From Pyrenopolyporus hunteri (Eukaryota; Ascomycota; Sordariomycetes; Xylariales; Hypoxylaceae), in the NCBI GenBank assembly GCA_902806595.1, contig CADCXC010000043.1:496001-560000 (forward strand): DNA of 64,000 nt. Reading direction: 5' to 3'. The translations under genes and the position numbers were made by a program. Shown one piece after another: positions 23,359 to 34,976 of this stretch; within the stretch, counting starts at the first letter, position 1, and every line of letters starts with the position of its first letter. The notes below the pieces were generated by a model that worked only from the letters and a program-made list of their open reading frames with translations, was not told the origin of the DNA and made no database searches.

Positions 23359-23888
23359 TCATTGACACGTCCTGACCACATAATGCACGGTCTGATTCCC
23401 TGTGGCCGGGACCTTGGGCTTGAAATCGAGATAGACGAGCTGATCACCCAAACAATAGTGTAAGCGAGTATGACTCTCGACCCTACCATAAACAACGACG
23501 AGCAGGATATGCAACATACCTCCCCCTTCTCCGGCGTCCAGTCGCCGTTGGTATCGCGATAGAACACGAGCTCGCTGGACCCGGCGTCGCGGACTTCAGC
23601 AGTGGTATGCGTGAGAGCGCCCTCGGTGCGCCACTCCAGCTGGTAGCACGTTGACTTGGTCACCATGAACGGCTTCGAGCACCGCGTGTTACCCTCGTCG
23701 TCCTTGCATCGCTCTACCGCGTAGTCCATTACAGACCCCTCGATTACGGTATGCGCTGGATTTATTATGAAAATCGTTAGTAAGGATGACGATGAGAGGG
23801 GAACGGGTTAGATGAGCTTACGTTTCGTAAGGGTGCCCGTCAGGGCTAGCCCGGCCGTTAGGACACTTTGCGCCGATGGGATATACAT
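23359..23888 (-). CDS. Small, probably secreted cysteine-containing protein (127 aa, three exons)
   Basis: Not recognised. Exons are 23888-23822, 23755-23520 and 23439-23359, 384 bases in total, all with GT..AG junctions (donors GTAAGC and GTATGT). The N-terminus MYIPSAQSVLTAGLALTGTL is a weak signal-peptide candidate. The mature part carries four cysteines (VERC, TRC, STCYQLEW, RTCQ at the C-terminus), enough for two disulfides, with a beta-rich look (SELVFYRDTNGDW, LVYLDFKPKV). Size, leader and cysteines fit a small secreted fungal protein of the kind that includes effector candidates, but I see no named family. Confidence 0.65.
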
Positions 23889-24496
23889 GGTTGAGAGTAA
23901 TAAGTAGGTAAGTATGGTAAAGTGAATGGAGTATGAGTTTTTAGGTATCTGGATCAGTTGTCTGAAAACGATTCGTTTTGTTGACGATTTACCAAGCAGG
24001 TTTCTTGGCCTTGCGCATCCACCACGTCATCGATTTTCGAGGTCCGTGATAGTTTGGAATGCATAACCTAACTCTACGAGTGTTAATAAAGAAATGAAGA
24101 AAATGTCTTTGTTTTCGAAAGAATCGTCTCTATAATATTATAAGACATAGGAAGGCTTGTCTTTCTGACCGTAAGTGCGAGTGTTACAGGGTGCATGTAG
24201 ATTTTGGTAGCTACGTTTACCATAGTTGACTTGCTTTCTAACCGAAGACTTAGGGAAAGGAGAGATGTCTATTTGCTCACGGCATCACACGATATCAACA
24301 TGAGAGTATATACTCTATCGGCCGAGAAAGTATATGTTGACGGAAAACCGCCCACGAAAGCTCAACAAAAGAACTCTAAACGGAAATAAAACGCCGCCCC
24401 TGATCAGCCTTCAACGTCATCCCTACCTCCTAGGTTTTTATGCGTTAGGTAACTCCTAATCCATCTAGACATTTCAAACCCTAGTCTCGCCGCCCC
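23889..24496. other. Intergenic, nothing recognised
   Basis: One short open frame at 24204-24389 (plus) with no domain; probably non-coding. Confidence 0.4.
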
Positions 24497-25088
24497 TTAT
24501 TTACCAGCCTTAGCCAAGAGCACGCTGCGCAGGTGATTGTACTCATCCTTCGTGAGGCCGGCGTACTGCAGGCAGTCGTCATCGCAAGCAAACGAGACGG
24601 CGCCGACACCATCGAGCCAGGGAGCCGCGGGGGCGCAGGGGTAGGGGATACCAGCGATCTTGATGCCTACCTATACACGGACTCAGTTAGCAATCAGCTC
24701 CTCACCACCAGCTACCTATCCAGCCCGTTCGCTAGCACCCTTCTATAGAATATGGATAGAATCGTTTACCGGACTGGGGATTGCGACCGGTAACAGCGAT
24801 ATGCGCGCCCCTGGGCGAGTTGCAGCAGTTCTCGATCACGTCATTGGGCACGGGCATGCAGCACTTGCCGCGGGCGTGGATGTCTTCGCTGACGCTCACG
24901 ACGCCGCTCATGGCGAACGCGTTGCCGCCGTCGACGACGTCGCGTTTGTTATCGGCCGCGTCGATGACCACGTCGAGGAACTGGATGATGAGGTCGGCGA
25001 TGATGGGCGCGATGTTCACGATGGGCGCCGGGCAGCTCTGCATCATGGTGAAGCCGGCGACTGCGGCGGCGGCGGCGTGTAAGTGCAT
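24497..25088 (-). CDS. Cysteine-rich, probably secreted protein (162 aa, two exons)
   Basis: Exon 1 is 25088-24770, then a 103-base intron with a GTAAAC donor and TAG acceptor, then exon 2 (24666-24497), 489 bases in total. MHLHAAAAAVAGFTMMQSCP suggests a short hydrophobic leader. Eight cysteines follow the order C, CC, CC, C, C, C (MQSC, GKCCMP, ENCCNS, YPCAP, FACDDDC). Eight cysteines with doublets recall hydrophobins, but the spacing does not match their C-CC-C-C-CC-C order, so I do not call it one. Alternating hydrophobic stretches (IVNIAPIIADLIIQFLDVVI) may bind surfaces or form a helix. It lies about 530 bases from the edge of the AT-rich relic. Confidence 0.7.
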
Positions 25089-25618
25089 CTTAAAGTGTTG
25101 GTTGAAGAAGGAGAGGTGGTGTTTCTTTGAAGAGATGTGATCTGGAAGTTGAGAGGAGGGAAGCGATCCAACTGCCTTGATTAGATGTCGATGTCTGTGG
25201 ACTCTGCTGCTGCTACTGCTGTTATTTCTCTTTGAAAACTCGGGGAAGCTATGGTTCTTATATCCTTCGTAAAGAAGCCAAAAAAAAAAAAGCTCATCAC
25301 GTTCTAATGTACCAAACTCGCCATCGCAGATAATCCAGTTCGATATCGATCCAAGTCTATCACAATTCCATCCTCAACTACCTCGACGGTGACCCCGAAG
25401 TGTTTCTCGCTGACATAGCTTACAAGAAGACTCTTTATTTTTTGGGAAATCCTGCCCGTCGTCGAGTCCCGACCATCGGCATCACGTATACGAAGCCGCG
25501 GATAATAAAAGACTTGTCTAGAACGAACCCGCGAGGTATCGTATCATCAAAGAGTGATGTACCAAGCGTATCTACTTAGTGTCGTTAAATAGGGGTTATT
25601 ACCATGGAGCATACCTAG
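25089..25618. other. Intergenic flank of the AT-rich island
   Basis: Normal base composition up to about 25610, then an abrupt shift to AT-rich sequence. The part nearest the cysteine-rich gene is probably its promoter. No gene seen. Confidence 0.5.
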
Positions 25619-25740
25619 TTTATAGGATGATATAAATCGTATATATTATATATAAAGGTAGAATCCTTTAAGAAGAATTTGGTAATAAGGGTTATATATA
25701 TATAAGGTGGATTTAAATAATTAATCTTAAATTTCCGATA
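25619..25740. repeat. Left 122-bp direct terminal repeat (LTR candidate)
   Basis: Matches 32507-32628 over 122 positions without indels. This copy retains G at about 15 positions where the right copy has A. Confidence 0.8.
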
Positions 25741-28700
25741 TTTTTTTATAATTTAAATGTTAAATTTTACGATTTATTTAAAAAATTATATATAAAAAAA
25801 AATTATAAAATATTTTAAAATAAAAAATATCGTATAAATTATAATATTTTAAAAAATGTAAAAATAAAATTACGTAATTAAATACGTATTTTTATAGGTT
25901 TAAGTTTCGCGTTTAAATTAAATATTTACGGTTATTAAAGGTATGTTTATATATATAATAATCGTACGAATTACGCGTATTTTTTTTTTAAATAATTTAA
26001 TTAAATTATTTACGATTATTTTATTAATAATAACGTAGTTTAAAACGAAATAACTTTTTAATATAACATTAATAATTTATTTATAATAAATATCGATATA
26101 ATAAATACGAGTCGATTTTAAAAAATTAATTACGATTATTAAAATATTTATCGAATCGATAAATATCGTCATTAATATTAATTATTTATAATCGAAATTA
26201 ATAATTAAATTATTAATTTAAATTAACGTTTTATTTAATAAAATTAAGTTTACGAATTTAATTTTAATAAATAATAATATAATTAAAAATTATTTTTTCG
26301 ATTTTTAATAAATAAATTTATTAATTAAAAAAATTATTATTTTTTTTATAAATTATCGGGTATTAACGACGTTATTAAAAGTTATATTATCGTAATTAAT
26401 AAAATTTAATTAAAAAATTATATATTAAGTTTTATTTAATAAAATGTTAAAATTAATAATATCGATAATATATCGTATTAAATGTACGATAATTATTTAA
26501 TAATAAATCGAAGGGTTAAAATTAATTTCGAATAATTTATTAAAGGTTTAAATAATATCGAATTTAATTTATATAGAAAGGAAATTAATTGATTTTATAT
26601 AATTTTAATATAATTTTATAATTTTTTTATTTATAATTAATTTTTAAAAGTAAAATATAAAAAAATTAAATCGTTAAAAAGTTTTTATAAGATTAAAATT
26701 CGTAAAATCGTATTTTATAAATATTTTTTCGACGAATTAAAATTAATTAATTTAAATTTATTTTAAAACACGATTTTTTCGAATAATTAAATCGAAAAAT
26801 AAATAGGTTTTATTTAAAGGTTTAAATTCGAAAAAAATAACGAAAGTTTTTTTCGTTTAAAAAATAATATTTTTAAAAGGTTTATTAAAAATTAAATTAT
26901 TAACGTAAATTAATAAAAGTACATTTATATTATTATTTTTATATACGTAATAATTAATTATAAAAAATTCGAAATTTAAAATTCGAAAAATTTTAATTAA
27001 CGTGTAATATTATTAAAATAAAGTTTTACGTAATTTATATAAAATTTTATAAAATCGATAAACGTAGTTAAAATTTTTTCGTATAAATTTATAAAATTAT
27101 TTAACGTAAATTTTTTTATTATATAATTTAAAGTTTAAAAAAATAATAATTACGTTTAATTAATAAAATTTAAAGTCGAAAATTATTATAAATATTAAAA
27201 ATAATTTAATTAAAATAAAATCGACGACGATAATATATAAATTTTAAATCGTTTATAAATTATATTTTTTTAAATTTTCGCGTATTATTTAACGCGTTTT
27301 ATTACGTTATTATTAATTATTAAAATTAAATTTTTAATTCGTAATTTATTTTTTTAATAAAATATTTATATTTAAAAGTAAAATTATTAAATTTTATATA
27401 TAACGATTTTTTAAATCGCGTATTTATTTTTTAAAAATCGGTTATTATTTTTTTTATAGTTTTAAATTTCGTTAAATTTATTTAAAATTTTTAATAAACG
27501 GGTAATTCGAACGGTTAAAAATTAAAAAGTAATCGATTATTAAATTTAAAAAATAAAAAAATTAAATAATATTAAAAATGCGAATATTAATATTAATATA
27601 AATGGGTTTTAAAATTAAAATTAATTAAATAATATAATTAATTAAAGCGGTATTATAAAGTGATTTTCGTAATAATTATAATTAAATTAATTAAAGTATT
27701 TAAATTAAAGTAAAATTAATTTAAAAGAAATTTTTATTTAAAATTAAATACTTTAATTTAATTAAAACGTTTTCGAAAAATTCGATATTCGATTTAATTA
27801 TTAATTTAATTTTTAATTCGATTTTCGATTTAATTATATTATTTAATTTTTTTAAATTATTTAATTTAATTAAATCGTTTAATTTATTTGAAAAAAAATT
27901 AAATTTATTTAATATTAATATATTTAATTTAATAAATATAAAAATAAAATTATTAATAAAATTAAATAAATTTAAGTGTTAATTTTTAAAGATTATAACC
28001 GTATATATTTAATTTTTAAAAATTATTTAAATTTTAAATAATTAAATTAAAAGTAATTTAAATAAAAGTTTTTATTTTTACGACTTTATAAAATTCGAAT
28101 TTAAATTATTTATAAAATTAAAAATAAATTTAAAAATAAATAAAATAATCGATTTAAAAAAAAGTAATTATTTTACGTTATCGAAATTCGAATTCGAATC
28201 GATAATCGATATAATTAATAAATCTTCGAATGTAGTTTTTAATGTAAAAAAATCGAATTATAATTTAATTTTTTCGGGAAATTTTTTTATAAATTAAATA
28301 TCGGTGACTTTTTTAATTTTTTTAAATTAAAGGAAATAAATATAATAAATAATATCATATTTATTTTCGTAATTTATTAATTAACTTTTAATAATATATA
28401 AATTTATTTTTACGAGGCGCGATTATTATTTAATAACGTAAACGTTATAATTATATTTATAAAAATAAATAATTTACGATTATTAATTAAATAAATATAA
28501 ATTTAAAAACGTAGTTAAATATATTTATAATAATTTAAAATTTTTATTAATTTAAATCGATAAAAAATTTATTATAATTACGATAGTTTATTTCGTAAAA
28601 AATTATAATATATAAGGTAAATTAACGACGTTAAAAATAAATCGTATCATTTATTATATAAATAATTTAATTCGTTTAATTAATTTAAATTATTTATAAT

Positions 28701-31700
28701 AATAAATTATAACGAAATAAATTAATATATTACGTATTTTAATTTATTTAATAACGTTAAAAATTTTTTTATTATTATTAAAATAAATTATTTATATTAA
28801 TAAAATTATTTATTATTTAATTATTTAAATTAATTTAATTATTTTAATAAAAATAAATTTAAATATTTTCGTAATCGTAAAAATAATTTAATAATATTTC
28901 GAATAATTATTAATTACGTAAATTATATAACGACGATTATTATATTTATATTTATATTTTATTAAATCGAAAGTAATTAATGTTAATAATTTAAATTAAA
29001 AAATCGATGGGATTTAATTTATTAATTTAATAATTTTATTAAATAAATACGTTTCGTATTTATAATTAATTATTTTAATTTTAAATATTTTAATATCGAT
29101 ACGTTTATATACGATTTTTATACGTTTAATATTAATATATATAAAATATTTATATATAAATTAATAAATAATATATAAAATAAAATTTAATTAAAATAAT
29201 TTTTATATAAAAGTTAAATTAATTAATTAATAAATACGAAAAATTATTACATTTAATATTTAATTAATAATTATAAATTATTAATTTTTACGTTTATTTA
29301 TTAAAATATCGATTCGATTATTAATTACGATTTTTTTAAAATGTAATTAACCGACGTTAAATATATTATAAAAGGTAAAAACGTTAAAAATTACATTAAC
29401 GAAATAAAAAATATTAATAAGTTTCGAAAAAATAATAATTAAAATTTTTATTTCGTTAAATATAATAAATTTTACGATTTTTTTATTAATTATTATAATT
29501 AAAAAAAATTAAATTATATAAATTAAAATAATAAAATACCGTTAATTATTAAATGTATATTTATCGTTTTTTAAATTTAAAATTACGTTATTTCGAATAA
29601 TTATTTCGAATAACGTTAACGATAAATTATTTAATACGATAATCGAAGTTAATATAAAAATTAAATTAAATATCGAAATTAACGAAAATTTCGAAATCGA
29701 AGTAAATTTTAAAATTAAATTAAATATCGAAGTTAATTATATATCGTAATTAAAGTTTAATACTTTAAAATTAACGTTTTAATTATTCGATTTTACGGTA
29801 ATATAATCGACTTTAAATTAATTATTACGATTAACTTTTATAAATTTTAATTAATTTTTATAAAAATAATATTTTTTAAAATTTATATATTTATAATATT
29901 TATTATATTAATTAAAACCGATCTTATATTATTATTATTTTAATTTACATTATATTTACGTAAAATTAATATTTTTAAAATAAATTTTAAAATAATTAAA
30001 AAAAAATTAAAACGATATAAAATAATTTTAATTAAATAAACTATTTTAAAATTTTTATTATAATTTACGATTACGAAAAAAATTATTTTTAAATTAAATT
30101 AACGCGATAATATCGTCGTTTTTCGATAACTTAACTTTAATTTATATATTAATTATTAATTCGCGTTACGTAAAATTTTTTTTAATTAATTAATATAATA
30201 ATTATTTATACCATATATAATTATAATTTTTTAAATAACGTAATATAACGTATAACGTATATTTTTCGTTAATATCGATTTTTAATTAATTAAAACATTT
30301 ATAAATATTAATAATTTTATTAAAAAATTTTTATAAATTCGAAATTATAATTAACGTTTATTAATCATTAATTAATTCGATTATACGATTAATTAACTTT
30401 TTAAAAATTTATTTTAATACGAAATTATAAATAGTTTTAAAATTTTAATCGTTAAAGTTTTAATCGTAATTTTTTAAAATAATTTTTACGTAATTCGATA
30501 AAAAATTATTAATTAAAATAATAATAAAAATACGATTTTTTTTATATTAATTCGTGCGTTTTTTAAATAAATCCTCGATAATATAATATAAAAAATCGTT
30601 ATATTTAAATTTATTTTTAAATTTTATTAATTAATTTTCGAAGTTTAATTTACTTTTAAAAGTTAAAATTTTTCGCGTAAAAATATTTTTAAAATTAATT
30701 AAATTTATAATAAATAACATTATCGAAATAATATAAAAAAATTAATAAAATTTATACGATAAAAATTATAATTAAAAAATATAAATAATATTAATATATA
30801 ATTATATACGATAATAATATAAAATAAAACGATTATAAAATTTTATATATAAAATTTTAATTCGATATAAATTTAAAAATAAAATTTAATAAATAAAATA
30901 AAATAAAAAAAAATATAATAACGCGTATTTATTATATATTATAAAAAATACGGGTAATATTTAACCGTAAAAATTAAATTAAATATTTAATATCTAAAAA
31001 ATAAAAAAAAAAATATTCCATTCGACGTTAATTTTTATATATATATATATAACTATTTTTTTTATTAATTTATAAATCGTAATTCGTATATTTAAAATAA
31101 AATAAAGTCGTATTAAATAATATATTAAAAATAAAAAAAAATAATTATTATTAATTAAAAAAAAGCGATTCGATTATTTAATTAATTAATAAATACAACG
31201 GTTTATTTCGAAATTAACGAATATTACTATCGTACGTAACGAAATTAAAATTCGAAAAATTAATATTCGAAAAAATCGCACGTCGACGAAAATATCGTTA
31301 TCGAATTAAATAAAATTAATTAATAATTACTATCGATATAATTATTAATCGAATAAAATAATAATTTATTTAAATTAATTTTCTTTTAATAACGTTATAT
31401 AATTATATAAAAAATATAATTTAATAAAATAAAAAAAATAAATTAAATAAAAAAAAATATAACGTTATATTTTAATATATTTAAATTTAAATTATTAAAA
31501 TTATAATTCGAAAATAATTAAATAATAATAAATAATTTATTTAAATTAAACGTATATAATTAAAAAAGTTAAAAAAAAATTAATATAATAACTTATATTA
31601 TTAATAAAATTTATAAAATTAATATATAACTTATAATATAATTTATACGTTCGAAGTAACGGCGATTTTAACGATAATTTATAATGTTATAAAAAAATAA

Positions 31701-32506
31701 AAAATAATAAAATAAAATAAAATTTTAATTAATTAAAATTAAAGTTAAAATATAAAAATATAAACGATAATTAATAATATAAAAAATTAAATTTTCGTAT
31801 TTTTTTCGATTATAAATTATATTATATATTTTCGAAACCTCGAAATTAATATTAAAATAGGTATAAATCGATTATAAAATCGATTTAAAATTATATAATT
31901 TTTAATATTTTTATTTTTTTTAATAAATATATATAAAAAAAAATTATTAATATAAGTCGTTATTTATTATTTAATAATAAATAAATAACGTTAAATCGAA
32001 AATAAAATTAAATTAACGTTTTTAATAAATTTTATAATTTTTAATCGTTATTATTAAATCGAAATAAATTTAATAATATAATATTTATTTATTTCGAAAC
32101 TTTCGATATTAAATTATTAAATTTAATACGATTAATTATCGATAAATTTAAAAAAATTTAAATTTATATATAATTATTATTTAATAAATAATATAATTTA
32201 AATTTTAAAAAAAATAATAATTTATTAAAAATATAATAAATATTATAAAAAATAAAAATAAAATTTTTTAAAACGTTAAAAATAGATATAATCGTAAAAT
32301 TATAAAAATTTAAAAAAAGATTTATTTAATTTTCGATATAATTAATCGAATTCGATAAAATTATATAAAAACGAAATAAATTTAATTAATTAAAAATAAT
32401 AAAAATATTTTAAAAAAGTTAAAAAATAAAATTATCGTAAAATTAAATTTTTTTCTTCGTTATTTTAATTAATTAAAAATAATAAATAACGATTTTAAAT
32501 TTATAA

Positions 32507-32628
32507 TTTATAAAATAATATAAATCGTATATATTATATATAAAAATAAAATCCCTTAAAAAAAATCTAATAATAAAAATTATATATATATAAAATGGAT
32601 TTAAATAATTAATTTTAAATCTTCGATA
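32507..32628. repeat. Right 122-bp direct terminal repeat (LTR candidate)
   Basis: Partner of 25619-25740. It is more depleted of G than the left copy; all differences between the two are transitions. Confidence 0.8.
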
Positions 32629-33384
32629 TAATTTACCGGGAAGTTAGTTAATATAAAATAGTAACCGCGAAGGTGAGTTATTATAAATTAATATCATAAA
32701 GTGAAAAGTGTCGAAAAAAAGCGTTTTCAACCAGCCTTTAATGTAAGTGCTTTAAATTCTTTGATAGTAGACCTTTAAGCGCCCGATATAAGCTTTTATA
32801 GCAAATAAACCTCAGCTCTTAACCTTGACAACATCTAACCCAAGCCAGTGCTAAGCTATATGCTAACTCTTTTGCTAAAATAGATCTACACTTTAGGATA
32901 TCCGGACGAAAATAACTGAATATTTGCTTGGATTAGAATTATACACAAAGCTCGTCTCTTCCGAACCATCGGGCTGGGTTTTACAGCCATAAATTCAGCC
33001 ATCACGAACTCTCACAGAGATTATGTATAGTAAGATCTCATATCGCCCTGTATAACACATGGACGCCTGTGTATGGTTCCGGAATATATGACTAATATAA
33101 GTAGCCAACGATCAGATCGGATCTCGTGGAGATCTCAGTCTGTGCATGAAGATCTTACATACCATGCCGTGCGTGGGTAACCCAATCTCTAACCTCTCCT
33201 CTAAGGATATCTTGTTCTTTTGGTGTAACTTCCCAACCGCTTTTTTTGAACTGGACGTTTCGAAGTATTGATCTACTGAGCGGCAGTTATACTTGCTACG
33301 GCGGATAGGGGTTCCTGCTGAAGCGGCAAACACCCTAAGGAAGATGCTCGGGTTTCTATGGGTCTGAGCCTTCTTCGTCTGGCT
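32629..33384. other. Flank between the retroelement relic and the SEC11-like pseudogene
   Basis: Composition returns to normal within about 100 bases of the right repeat. A minus-strand frame at 33112-33387 follows the pseudogene and may be a remnant of its 3' end, but it matches nothing I know. Confidence 0.4.
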
Positions 33385-33920
33385 CACGCCATTGCGATCT
33401 ATCCGAAGAAAGGCACATACCCGCGAACTACCCCTAATATCTCGTCTCTATAGACATACTTCCGACTACCTTCGGATTACCGGGGTAAAGCGCCACATTA
33501 TCCGTTTCGTTGTTGTCACCAATTTTTAGAATCAATTGCCTAGGGCACATTATCATTTAGCAGTCACATATAGGACGGTGCTAGTGAGTCATGAGAAGGA
33601 AATGTGGAAAAGGTAGTAGAAGATCTTACTCGATATCTCGGCTTCCAGGCCTTGTCCCCCATATAACCTCGATGGCTCGGTGAACCGTTGGCAAGGGCGA
33701 CTTCGTAAACCAGACCCCAGATATCCCCTATCTCGACTTCCCGGTTGAGGCTGGTTATGATGATAATATCGCCGCGTCTGAACGCCGGTGTTATCGAATC
33801 TGAGACGACAACGTGGATAGGGTATGGTGAGTTGGTCACGACTGATAGCCCTTTTCATAGTATGAAGAGAGCACTAACTGCGTGTAGGATAGGTAAGAGA
33901 CGCTGTAGTGGATTACGCAT
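33385..33920 (-). pseudogene. SEC11-like signal peptidase pseudogene
   Basis: SEC11 is the catalytic subunit of the ER signal peptidase complex. From an ATG at 33920 the frame reads into KGLSVVTNSPYPIHVVVSDS and ITPAFRRGDIIIIT, matching the SEC11 region around the catalytic Ser (family SGSMEPAF; here SDSITPAF). SPSHRGY retains a His where the family has its catalytic His. Further downstream ILKIGDNNETDN matches the GDNN catalytic Asp block, and EILGVVRGYVPFFG matches the conserved VRGYVPFVG. The frame is broken by a TGA at codon 22, where the family has Trp (TGG to TGA), a frameshift between the GDNN and VRGYVPF blocks, and a TAG at 33401-33399. A possible intron starts at a GTAAGA donor at 33629. 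It is a diverged, dead extra copy; the functional gene must lie elsewhere. Confidence 0.75.
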
Positions 33921-34976
33921 CGCGACGGTATACTCGGCGTAACTACTCCGAGAAACGTAATCGTATAGCCATCGAGCTAACTATTTTACCTATATACCTT
34001 TTTCTATCTAATTTCTCCCCTATTAATCCCAAGGGTGCCTTGTACCTTATGTAGGTATGAATGAATGCTTAGAATCATGTCAGCATTGAGTCTAAATGCC
34101 GAGCGGACCTGAGCGTGAGTTTGGATAACCCGTATCACGATCCTTTGCGGCAATACGACGCTGTCCAATATCAGTTAGGTCGGCTTACATTTTCGGTCTA
34201 CCGCTTGGTTCGTGCAATCGAACGTATGACTGACGACATGACTGGCTAGGAGGAAACTAGCCGAAAATGCATGCACAAACCACAATACGAGGTAACCTTG
34301 TCGAAGGGGAGTTGTTTAGAGTACGGATGCATTATATAGTCTTTCGGAAGGCTTAACCGAACCACACAGGTCGAACGGTGGTGGCCGGCTCGCAATGTGA
34401 TATCTAGCGACGGACGGTGCTGATTGAATGAAAAAGATACCACCTCTCGTACCGACCTTGCTTAACCCTGTCTATCTGACGCTAAACTGGGTAATTTCTT
34501 ACGACCAGGCGTCGATAGTTGGGCGTGCGGCGGAGGCTATAGGACTGATTGGCTAGATTCTGCGGACTTGGGCGCGCTGGCTCTGTGAATGGGGGATGCT
34601 TCTTGTTCCTTTTCTACGACCCCTTAGATAGGACAGGGACCTATACATGTAATATCTAGCGCTATTTCTTGCACTCTGCTTTAACATATATGTATGTATG
34701 TAGTACACATACCTAGCTGATGTCATATCTCACTTAGGAGTCCTCTCGATTCTGAAAGGTCTAGACTCTGGATTTGGATGAAAGCGGATGTACTAATGAG
34801 ATCTGGAAATCTGTTAGCCATACTTTTTCTTTTCTTCTCTCTCCTACCCTGGGTGGGAAGAAAAAAGACCTGATCTTCGTCTAGTTTTCGAATAAGCAAC
34901 CTTCTAGGAAGCCCGTTTTACTCACGCACGGAATTTTACTAAGTCCTCGCTGTGTCGTTTTGACTAGATAGTCGCC
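33921..34976. other. Intergenic, nothing recognised
   Basis: Upstream sequence of the glycosyltransferase gene, including pyrimidine-rich stretches near 34830-34860. No gene seen. Confidence 0.4.

Larger units (their letters stand above)
25619..32628. mobile_element. RIP-degraded LTR-type retroelement relic, about 7.0 kb
   Basis: An abruptly bounded block of extremely AT-rich DNA flanked by two direct repeats of equal length (122 bases). Internally it has no open frames of useful size. Nearly every C is followed by G, so CpA, CpT and CpC have been almost eliminated on both strands. The terminal repeats differ by about 20 substitutions, all transitions. This combination, with a total length typical of LTR retrotransposons, fits an element inactivated by repeat-induced point mutation. 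I could not decode gag or pol or assign copia or gypsy, and I found no clear target-site duplication. A degraded non-LTR repeat cannot be fully excluded. Confidence 0.75.

Noticed and set aside
24497..25088. Hydrophobin
   Set aside because: Eight cysteines are present but in the order C-CC-CC-C-C-C, not the hydrophobin C-CC-C-C-CC-C order.
25619..32628. Mitochondrial DNA insertion or centromere core as explanation for the AT-rich block
   Set aside because: Terminal direct repeats with transition-only differences and CpG-restricted cytosine fit RIP of an LTR element better. A mitochondrial insert would keep readable genes, and 7 kb with sharp edges is small for a centromere.
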